A stretch of 60,919 nucleotides of DNA. Source: Pseudomonadota bacterium (GTDB lineage: Bacteria > Myxococcota_A > UBA796 > GCA-2862545). The notes under the pieces were generated by a model. That model was not told the DNA's origin. It saw only the letters and a program-made list of their open reading frames with translations, and did not search any database. Both the position numbers and the translations under genes were made by a program. Shown piece after piece: positions 18,190 to 25,153 of this stretch; the first letter of the stretch is position 1; the number at the start of each line of letters is the position of its first letter. Location of the stretch: NCBI GenBank assembly GCA_023954855.1, contig JAGSGY010000027.1, positions 1 to 60,919 of the forward strand, written 5' to 3'.

Positions 18190-18737
18190 GCACGCACCCC
18201 TTCGCTGGCATGACCTTCTCCACGCTGATCGCCCTTCCGCTCAGCGACCTGGACCAGGTGATGAGTCACGGCGCCACGCCCACGGCCGACCAGCTTGCCG
18301 GCTCGGAGTTCCGCGGCTTCAACCCACCGCTGTTCGCGAAGGTGCTCGGCTTTCAGAAGTTCATGAAGGGCTTCTGGGTCGACGAAGAGGGCAAGCTCGC
18401 CGGCTACAACCTGTTCGTGAAGAGCGCCCGTGGTGGCCCAGATGCGCCCTGGGAGCCCAAGAAGGCAGGAACCGCAGGCCGGCACGGCTTCTACGATGTC
18501 GAGCCCATCGCGAGCGAGGGCCGCTACACCGACTACCCGAACGCGGTGCTGCTCAACTACGGATCGGGCCGAAACTCGATGGCAAACCCCGAAGCCCGCA
18601 TTCGCGACTTCCTCGTGCAGGTCGACCCCGACAACCCAGACCTGTTCCTCGGAAAGGCCTACCTCGACCTCGCCCTGGCGCGGGCGTTCAGCAACTTCTT
18701 CATCCTTGAGCGTCTTCGCGACGCCCCGAAGGACTAG
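18186..18737 (+). CDS. Hypothetical protein coupled to lipase
   Basis: 183 residues, translationally coupled (ATGA) to the lipase. It has compact conserved-looking blocks: FRGFNPPLFAKVLGFQKFMK, GRYTDYPNAVLLNYGSGRN, FLVQVDPDNPDLFLGKAYLD, and a hydrophobic C-terminal helix LALARAFSNFFILERL. No signal peptide or transmembrane segment is seen. No family is recognised; the coupling suggests a role with the lipase, such as lipid binding or handling of its product. It converges with the prenyl-synthase-like gene with a 4-nt overlap of ends. Confidence 0.75.
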   Translation: MSTHPFAGMTFSTLIALPLSDLDQVMSHGATPTADQLAGSEFRGFNPPLFAKVLGFQKFMKGFWVDEEGKLAGYNLFVKSARGGPDAPWEPKKAGTAGRHGFYDVEPIASEGRYTDYPNAVLLNYGSGRNSMANPEARIRDFLVQVDPDNPDLFLGKAYLDLALARAFSNFFILERLRDAPKD

Positions 18738-19741
18738 CTCTCGGACCCACGTGCAGCCGGCTTGAGCAGAGTGACGGCAAGCTGCTCGAGGCGCTGCCGA
18801 TGCGGGGAATCGTCGAGGGTCCGAATCGCCCGTCGAGCGGCCCAGCTCTCTTGGGCCATGATCGCGTAGGCCTGCTGGTTTCCGCCGGCGGCAAGCACGT
18901 CTGCGGCGAGCTGCACGGCGTCCTCGAGAACGGGCTCGACCACCAGCTTGGTCCAGGCGCGTCCGATCTCGGGATATCGCTCTGCGGCGGCCACGACCGG
19001 GTACATCGGTCGCCCACCCAGCGCCCGCGCGACCAAGTAGGGACCAGGGTCGCCGTAGCGTAGGACCGCGACATCCTCGGCGATGTGCCAGAGCCGGCCC
19101 ATGTGGCGGCCATACCGGCCGAGCGCCGAGAGTTTGGTCCGATCGGCGCCCGCGACGTAGCCCCCGGCCCGACAGCAGAACGCGAACAGCGCGCCAGAGT
19201 GGGCATCGGCGTGCTCTTGCCAGTCCTCACGGGTGGGGATGTCCCCTTCTTGAAGTGCCTGAGCCAGTGTCTGGCCATCGGTGAACGCACGGAGGGTGTC
19301 GAGGATCTCGCCGAGTACGTCGGGATGCGGTGCATGCCGTGCGAGCTCAATGGCGCGCAGTGTCAGGTGGTTTCGGCCGAGCCAGCCCGCCGACCGCTGC
19401 AGGAGCTTGCGCGCAACCCGACGGCGGCGTCCCCCCTCTCGTCCAAGGGTGAGGTCATGGACGACAAGCACCGCATACAGCACCTCAGCCGCATGCTGCA
19501 CCTCGATATCCATGCGGCCTTCGGCACCCGTCGCGCGCGCTGCGAGGGCGACAAGAATCGGCCGAATGCGCGGGAAGTCGCCACGTCCGAGGATGTCCTC
19601 GTGCCGCACGTCGTCGGGAGTGCCCTGCCCCCCGAGCAGATCGTGCAGATCCTCGAAGTTGTGCAGATCATCCCCGAGTGCCTCGCCGAGGGCGCGAAGC
19701 TCATCACCCATGAAGGGTTCTGGACGGGGGTAATCGGGCAT
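18734..19741 (-). CDS. Polyprenyl-synthase-fold protein with degenerate Asp-rich motifs
   Basis: 335 residues with the helix pattern of trans-isoprenyl diphosphate synthases: QHAAEVLYAVLVVHDLT, the long helix around residues 143-165, EDWQEHADAHSGALFAFCCR and GRYGRHMGRLWHIAEDV. The first Asp-rich motif (normally DDxxD after LVH) reads VVHDLTLG (D96 only) and the second (normally DDxxD) reads IAEDVAVL (residues 220-227). Metal-dependent prenyl transfer is therefore doubtful; it may be a regulatory or scaffold subunit. The ATG at 19741 overlaps the thiolase stop as TAATG, so the two are translationally coupled. Confidence 0.65.
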   Translation of the reverse strand: MPDYPRPEPFMGDELRALGEALGDDLHNFEDLHDLLGGQGTPDDVRHEDILGRGDFPRIRPILVALAARATGAEGRMDIEVQHAAEVLYAVLVVHDLTLGREGGRRRRVARKLLQRSAGWLGRNHLTLRAIELARHAPHPDVLGEILDTLRAFTDGQTLAQALQEGDIPTREDWQEHADAHSGALFAFCCRAGGYVAGADRTKLSALGRYGRHMGRLWHIAEDVAVLRYGDPGPYLVARALGGRPMYPVVAAAERYPEIGRAWTKLVVEPVLEDAVQLAADVLAAGGNQQAYAIMAQESWAARRAIRTLDDSPHRQRLEQLAVTLLKPAARGSES

Positions 19742-20889
19742 TAGACCTCGGTATCGATGATCGTAGCGGTCGCCTGACCAAAGCCGATGCACATGGTGAG
19801 CAGACCGTAGCGCCCGCCCTCGGTCTCGAGGACGTTGAGCAGCGTCGTCATCAGCTTGGCGCCGGAGGCTCCGAGCGGGTGTCCGTTCGCGATGGCACCG
19901 CCGTAGGCGTTGGTCTTGTCGAAGTCGAAGCCAAGGTCACGTCCACAGCCCAGTGCGACGGACGCAAAGGCCTCGTTGATCTCGATGGCGTCGAGCTGAT
20001 CGACAGTCATTCCGGCCTTGGCCAGCGCGCGTCGTGTGGCGGGGACGGGCCCGGTCAGCATGATCGTGGGGTCGACACCTGCCGTGACCGCCGAGACGAT
20101 ACGAGCGCGAGGCGTCAGATTGTAGCGCTTGAGCGCCGCTTCGGAGACGACAAGCACGGCCGCAGCACCGTCCGAGATCTGCGAGGACGAGCCCGCTGTG
20201 ATGACGCCGTCGTCTTTGAACGCAGGCTTGAGCGAGGCCAGCTTCTCAATCGACGTTCCGCGACGAATGCCTTCGTCCACCTCGAGTTCGCCGTCGGGAT
20301 GCAGCACGGGAACCAGCTCTCGCTCGACCTTGCCGGCGTCAATCGCGGCAGCTGCACGCTCGTGCGAACGGAGTGAGAACGCATCGAGCTCGGCGCGGCT
20401 GAGGCCGTACTTCTGCGCGACCAGCTCGGCAGAGATGCCCTGGTTGACGATGGTGTACCGCCACGAGAGCTCGCGGGAGGGAGCCGGCATCTCGCCGTTG
20501 AGGAACATGTCCGAGCCCATCGGGACCCGACTCATGCACTCCACGCCACCGGCGATCACCACATCCTGAAAGCCCGAGGCCACGCCCATCGCCGCGAAGT
20601 GCACGGCCTGCTGGCCCGAGCCGCACATCCGGTTGATCTGGACGCCAGTCACATCGACGGGAAAGCCGGCCTCGAGGGCGCTGAGACGGCCCACGTTCAT
20701 GCCCTGCTCGCCGACCGGAGTCACACAGCCGTAGATGACGTCTTCGACCGCTTCGGCCGGAAGTCGATTGCGCTCGACCAATGCTGCGAGCGGCATGGCA
20801 CCGAGCTCGACGGGATGCACGCCTGCGAGGGAACCTTTGCGGCGTCCGACGGGCGTTCGAATGGCATCGACGATGTACGCGTTCGGCAT
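19741..20889 (-). CDS. Acetyl-CoA acetyltransferase (thiolase)
   Basis: 382 residues, the full length of a type II/degradative thiolase. Nucleophile C89 lies in INRMCGSGQQAVHF; GGVECMSRVP, INEAFASVALG, NGHPLGASGAKL and the second catalytic Cys in LLTMCIGFGQA are all intact. It either condenses two acetyl-CoA or cleaves 3-ketoacyl-CoA, fitting the acyl-CoA dehydrogenase nearby. GGAG lies 7 nt before the ATG. It lies 49 nt after the previous gene on the strand and is coupled to the prenyl-synthase-like gene downstream, so acetoacetyl-CoA entry into isoprenoid metabolism is also conceivable. Confidence 0.93.
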   Translation of the reverse strand: MPNAYIVDAIRTPVGRRKGSLAGVHPVELGAMPLAALVERNRLPAEAVEDVIYGCVTPVGEQGMNVGRLSALEAGFPVDVTGVQINRMCGSGQQAVHFAAMGVASGFQDVVIAGGVECMSRVPMGSDMFLNGEMPAPSRELSWRYTIVNQGISAELVAQKYGLSRAELDAFSLRSHERAAAAIDAGKVERELVPVLHPDGELEVDEGIRRGTSIEKLASLKPAFKDDGVITAGSSSQISDGAAAVLVVSEAALKRYNLTPRARIVSAVTAGVDPTIMLTGPVPATRRALAKAGMTVDQLDAIEINEAFASVALGCGRDLGFDFDKTNAYGGAIANGHPLGASGAKLMTTLLNVLETEGGRYGLLTMCIGFGQATATIIDTEV

Positions 20890-20938
20890 CAGCACTCCAG
20901 CTAGTCCTCTTAATGCGACGGGCCAGTACTCGCCGTGA

Positions 20939-21637
20939 TCACGCCCGCCAAGCTGCGAAGCCGGACCGCCCTTCTTCTGTGGTGAGCCGGGCGGCGATAT
21001 CGTCGGCCAGATCCTGCACATCGGGCCCCCGCACCGCGGAGAGCCAGGCCAGCACCGGTGACTTGGGGTCCGCATCGACCGCGATGGCGGCGTACTCGGC
21101 AGCCCGGGACGCATCGTCGCGTCGAAGCCAGGTGACGGCGGCGAGCGGGTTGGCGGTGCGCTGGGTCCATTCTTTCAGGGCTTGCTCGAGCCCGTTCGCG
21201 ACGATCAGCTCCACCGCATCCTCGAGCCCCGCCGAGCTAGCGGCGGCAAGGATCGAGGCGCCGGGGATCTCTTCGAAACGCCGAGAGATTCGAATGAGCC
21301 AGCCCGCCTGAGGATGCCGTTCGATGGCTGCGGCGAGTAGCTCAGGACCGACTTCGGGCGCGAGATCAGCGAGCCGTGTGTACAGGCCTGAAGGCGCGAG
21401 CACCGTCTCGAGGGCATCGAGCGCGGCGATACATCCACGCACACTCTGGGCATGTGGCACGGCTTTCGGTCCGGCCGCAAGCTCCGCGCAGGCCACCGCA
21501 TCAAGCTCACCCAGTGCAGACCACAGGAGCGAAAGGTCTTCGCCGCGATGCGCCGCAGCGAGAACCACGTCGCGCAAGCGGTCGAGCCCTCCCCGCGGGT
21601 CCACGCCGGTCAGGTCGCCTCGGAGCCATGGCTTCAT
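20939..21637 (-). CDS. Hypothetical helical protein, third in an ATGA-linked set
   Basis: 232 residues, with its ATG at 21637 overlapping the previous stop as ATGA. Ala/Leu/Asp-rich and helical throughout (LRDVVLAAAHRGEDLSLLWS, GPELLAAAIERHPQAGWLIR, ILAAASSAGLEDAVELIVAN), with units of about 40 residues that might be degenerate ankyrin- or HEAT-like repeats. No signal peptide. No family recognised. Confidence 0.7.
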   Translation of the reverse strand: MKPWLRGDLTGVDPRGGLDRLRDVVLAAAHRGEDLSLLWSALGELDAVACAELAAGPKAVPHAQSVRGCIAALDALETVLAPSGLYTRLADLAPEVGPELLAAAIERHPQAGWLIRISRRFEEIPGASILAAASSAGLEDAVELIVANGLEQALKEWTQRTANPLAAVTWLRRDDASRAAEYAAIAVDADPKSPVLAWLSAVRGPDVQDLADDIAARLTTEEGRSGFAAWRA

Positions 21638-22296
21638 GAGGTCACCCCGCACAGTGGCAAGAGGTCGACGGGACGATGGCCGCGAGGATCGACGACGGTG
21701 GACCCATCGGAGCCGACCGCCACCAAGTAGGGGGGCGCGGCCTCGACCGTGAGGGCACCTGGCCGGGCTTCCGGCAGCCCAGGCGCGCCGAGCAACGGAT
21801 GCGGCGGCTTCACCCAGGACTCGGCAAGGCAGCCGTGGTGAATGGCAAACAGTTGGTCGAGCCCCACCCCCGAGATTGCCGCGCCCTCTGAGTCCTCCGA
21901 GACGATCAGCAGCACCAATCGGCCCGTATCGCCGAGCTGACCTCGAGCCTCCGAGATGCGCTCCCACAGCGCCGCAATCGCACGCCGTCGGTCGAGTCCG
22001 GGTGAGCCGGTCGCCTGAAGAACTCGGTTGGCAGTACGGGCGGCCATGAAGTCCGTGCCCAGGGCTCCGGTGGTGACCCGCCCAGCCCAGGACAGACGCA
22101 CACCGCCGCCTTCGACACCTCCATGGAAGTGTCCGGCGAACGGCCAGCGTCCCCCGCGTCCCAACAGTAGTGCTCGAGTGGACAGCCCTGCCTCCGTCGC
22201 TGGCAGCCTACGCCTGCGCGTCTTCCCAAACAACGCACTCGGCGAGTGGCGCCCCTGTAGCCGACGACAGGCGACATCGCCGCGATCCAGCTTCAT
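21634..22296 (-). CDS. Hypothetical protein, second in an ATGA-linked set
   Basis: 220 residues starting MKLDRGDVACRR; both its start (with 22293-24491) and its stop (with 20939-21637) are 4-nt ATGA overlaps. The segment around residues 42-75 (GLSTRALLLGRGGRWPF and GHFHGGVEGGGVRL) and RLVLLIVSEDSEGAAISGVG look like a beta-sandwich with conserved Gly, loosely reminiscent of a PP2C-type or proteasome-like fold, but this is not secure. A middle segment (FMAARTANRVLQATGSPG) is helical. No family assigned. Confidence 0.65.
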   Translation of the reverse strand: MKLDRGDVACRRLQGRHSPSALFGKTRRRRLPATEAGLSTRALLLGRGGRWPFAGHFHGGVEGGGVRLSWAGRVTTGALGTDFMAARTANRVLQATGSPGLDRRRAIAALWERISEARGQLGDTGRLVLLIVSEDSEGAAISGVGLDQLFAIHHGCLAESWVKPPHPLLGAPGLPEARPGALTVEAAPPYLVAVGSDGSTVVDPRGHRPVDLLPLCGVTS

Positions 22297-24491
22297 CTGT
22301 CGGCGCGCGCAGCATCCTCGATCAACGCGCGGTTCAGCCCCGCCGTCTCGTAGTGCAGATACCGGGGTGCCCGAAACTCGACGCGAGGACGATCGTCGGT
22401 GTTGAGCCACCCCGCGCCCCCCAAAGCTTGAAGCTGGGCGGGATGCAGCACCGGCTGCAGCGGAAGCGCGTCCGAGAGCCTCGGTGAGCCACCGATCAAC
22501 AGCAGGTCCGAGCCCTCGATCGGCTCGAACACGTACGCATCGGGAAACACGGTCGTGAAGGTGCGCACTAGACCGCGGAGCTCGTCGGGCCCCATGCCGT
22601 ACAGCTGAACCCATTGGCAGAAGACGCCGTCGTCGGCGAGACGGGCCCGCGCCAGCGTCCAGTACTCCTGAGTGAACAGGTTGGAGACACCGGTGATCCA
22701 CGGGTTGGAGGGCTCGCTCACGATGACGTCGAACAGAGGCCCCGGCCGCTGAAGCACCGCCCGGGCATCGTCAATCAGCAAGGTCGTGCGCGGATCGTTG
22801 AGAGGTTCGCCGTTCACGTGGTCGAAGAAGTGCGAGGCCTCGACAATCGACGGCTCGATCTCCACCACCGTCAGCTCACGAACGCCAGGTTCGTCGAGCA
22901 CCCGGCCTGCGGTGACCCCACTGGCGAGCCCCACGACCAGCACCCGCTCACTCCGCTCAGCCATGCGCACCGGCAGGATGCCCGAAAGTTCCTGGGTCGG
23001 CATGTCGTCGCCTGTCGAGGCATCCACCTTGCCATTCACCGACAACCAGACGTTGCCCGTTCGCGTCGACCTTCCGACCGCCACCGCCGCGGTGAGGCCT
23101 TGGTCGTAGTAGACGAGCTCCCACCCCTCCCGGGCGAAGCTATCCACCGCCTCGCGCGAGGGATCTTCAAAGTCCGACACCCGCAGGTGCACGCCCACCG
23201 CGAACAACTTGGCGTCCCAGGACGGCACCGCGGCAAACAGAGCGACCGCCGGCAGAACCACCCAGGGACGACGCAGTACGATGGCCCCCGCGACAGTGGG
23301 AAGCGCCGCAAAGAAGGCCACCGCACCGGTCATCTCGAGCAGCGGCACCACGAGGAGTCCCCCGGCGAGCGAGCCAACGATGCTACCGAGCGTGTTCGCG
23401 CTGTACAGCCGACCGGCCTGCTCGGGGAGTCGCTCTCCGAGACAGCGGACCGACAGCGACCACGCCATTCCGCTCGCGACCGGCGCCCCAAACATCGCGA
23501 GAGCCGCGAGCAGCGCGGATGCGGGAAGCATGCCCTCCGGTCCGACCACGGAGTAGGTCCACGCAACCGCGAATGGGAGCTGGCCCCAGAGCAGCGCCCC
23601 GCCGAGCGCGAGAAGGCCCATCGCCACCAGGGTGACCCCAAGCCCCTGCACAGGATTCGCCGGATAGCGCCGGCCAAGCCAGGCCCCTGAGGCCACCGAA
23701 GCCAAGAAGGTGGAGAGCACGATGCCCACCATCTGCACCGAGCTGCCGAGCGCGACTCCCGACAGGCGCATCCACACGAGCTCGAGGCCCATGGCGCCGC
23801 ATCCCGCCGCAGCCGCCGCCCCCGTCAGCATCCACACCGGCGGCAGCACATCCACAGGTTCGACTTCGGGCTCGAGGGCTTCGACCACCCACTCGCGCGT
23901 GCCTTCCCGAGCCATGCTCCAGGCAGCCGCGGCGGCGAGCCCCCCGAGAAGGGCTGCCGCGAGCTCGGTGCCGCGAACGCCGAGCGCCGGCAAGAGCACG
24001 AAGGTGGCCAGTGCGACGCCGAGCAAGGCGCCAGTGGTGTTCGCCGCGTAGAGCCCCGCTGCACCCCGGTTAGGCAGCGTCCGAGCGAGGATCGGCCAAG
24101 TGGCTCCGAGCGCGGTTGCAGGGGGCAGTAGCAAGACCCATGCGCCTACAAATCCGACCCCCGCGTACTGGGGCGCCAAGTTGGCGACCACGCCGAAGCC
24201 AATCGGAAAGCACACCGCCCACAGCGCCGCGAAAGCCTCGAGCGCCACATAGGTCTTCAGAGCCTGAGTCGGTCCTCCGCGGCCGATGCGCTCCGAGAGC
24301 AGGCCACCGAGAGCCAGCCCTCCCATGAAGGCGGCCAAGGTCACAGAAGCGGCGATCTGCGTTCCGCCGAGAAGCAGCCCAAGACGCCGAAGCCAGACCA
24401 CCTCATACGACAGCGACGCCGCTCCAGAGAGCAGCAACAGCAGCATGCGACGGCGGAGATCGCGCGCGTCGAGGGAGTTCTGCGTCGGCAT
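22293..24491 (-). CDS. Fused membrane protein / spermidine-synthase-like methyltransferase-fold protein
   Basis: 732 residues. The N-terminal 450 residues contain about 12 hydrophobic helices (LLLLLLSGAASLSYEVVWLRR opens helix 1) as in the MFS-like half of fused spermidine synthase proteins. The C-terminal 280 residues are the spermidine-synthase domain: YYDQGLTAAVAVGRS, SERVLVVGLASGVTAGRVL (nucleotide-binding loop), LTVVEIEPSIVEA (acidic residue), DDARAVL and IVSEPSNPW in place of the catalytic DSSDP. The missing Asp-rich catalytic loop suggests it is not a true polyamine synthase. First gene of an ATGA-linked set of three, possibly extending to the thiolase pair. Confidence 0.85.
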   Translation of the reverse strand: MPTQNSLDARDLRRRMLLLLLSGAASLSYEVVWLRRLGLLLGGTQIAASVTLAAFMGGLALGGLLSERIGRGGPTQALKTYVALEAFAALWAVCFPIGFGVVANLAPQYAGVGFVGAWVLLLPPATALGATWPILARTLPNRGAAGLYAANTTGALLGVALATFVLLPALGVRGTELAAALLGGLAAAAAWSMAREGTREWVVEALEPEVEPVDVLPPVWMLTGAAAAAGCGAMGLELVWMRLSGVALGSSVQMVGIVLSTFLASVASGAWLGRRYPANPVQGLGVTLVAMGLLALGGALLWGQLPFAVAWTYSVVGPEGMLPASALLAALAMFGAPVASGMAWSLSVRCLGERLPEQAGRLYSANTLGSIVGSLAGGLLVVPLLEMTGAVAFFAALPTVAGAIVLRRPWVVLPAVALFAAVPSWDAKLFAVGVHLRVSDFEDPSREAVDSFAREGWELVYYDQGLTAAVAVGRSTRTGNVWLSVNGKVDASTGDDMPTQELSGILPVRMAERSERVLVVGLASGVTAGRVLDEPGVRELTVVEIEPSIVEASHFFDHVNGEPLNDPRTTLLIDDARAVLQRPGPLFDVIVSEPSNPWITGVSNLFTQEYWTLARARLADDGVFCQWVQLYGMGPDELRGLVRTFTTVFPDAYVFEPIEGSDLLLIGGSPRLSDALPLQPVLHPAQLQALGGAGWLNTDDRPRVEFRAPRYLHYETAGLNRALIEDAARADR

Positions 24492-24577
24492 CGGCGCACG
24501 ATAGCTCGCCGACCCAAACCCGACACGACCCTCCCCTCCGCGGTAGCCTGAGAACCGTTGCGCACGACAGGACACCC

Positions 24578-25153
24578 ATGCCCACTAAGCCCAAGCTGCC
24601 CGACCACGACCCGGTCGATCCGGACGCCTTCGATGAACTCGACGAAGACGCGCTGGACGATTCGCTCGACCTGCAAGACCTCGAGCCGGTGTTCACCGAA
24701 GAGGCGCCGATGGTGCAGCTCGACGACGAAGAAGAGGCCGAAGAAGAAGCCATCAGCGTGTTGCCCGAGGACGTCCACCTGGGCGAAGAAGCGCCGATCG
24801 ATTGGTCCGATGAGGGCGAGGACGAAGGCCCGGATCTCTCCGAAGCCATCGGCCTGGAAGACGCCGTCGATTGGTCTGACCTGGTCAACGAAGAACGCGA
24901 CGACCTGCCGGCCCTTGGCTGGTCACAAGAGGTCTTCGTCGATGAGCTCGGGCGCGTTCTGCCCGCAGAGCTCGACCCCACCGCCGAGTCGACCACGTGG
25001 TTCCGACCCGACGTATCTCGCGCTGCCCACCGCCTGAGCTTCACCCTCGGTGGCGAGGCCGTCTCCACTTTCCCCTCTGTCGTCCGCGGTAGCAGCGAGC
25101 GGCTTCGGATCGGCCGAGACGTGCTCGCCGGTCGCTTCCTGGTGAGATCCTGA
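24578..25153 (+). CDS. Acidic protein with degenerate retropepsin (RimB/PF05618)-like C-terminus, coupled to PEP carboxylase
   Basis: 191 residues. Residues 1-105 are extremely acidic and low in complexity. Residues 108-191 (LPALGWSQEVFVDELG, LDPTAESTTW, LSFTLGG, then RIGRDVLAGRFLVRS) follow the order of the small retropepsin-like family annotated as ATP-dependent zinc protease or RimB: IGW strand, DTGA loop, LGG strand, then a LLGRxxLxGRFLVDP-type ending. The catalytic DTGA appears to be DPTA, so protease activity is unlikely. AGGA precedes the ATG. Its stop overlaps the ppc start (TGATG), implying coupled translation and perhaps a regulator or assembly partner of PEP carboxylase. Confidence 0.6.
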   Translation: MPTKPKLPDHDPVDPDAFDELDEDALDDSLDLQDLEPVFTEEAPMVQLDDEEEAEEEAISVLPEDVHLGEEAPIDWSDEGEDEGPDLSEAIGLEDAVDWSDLVNEERDDLPALGWSQEVFVDELGRVLPAELDPTAESTTWFRPDVSRAAHRLSFTLGGEAVSTFPSVVRGSSERLRIGRDVLAGRFLVRS

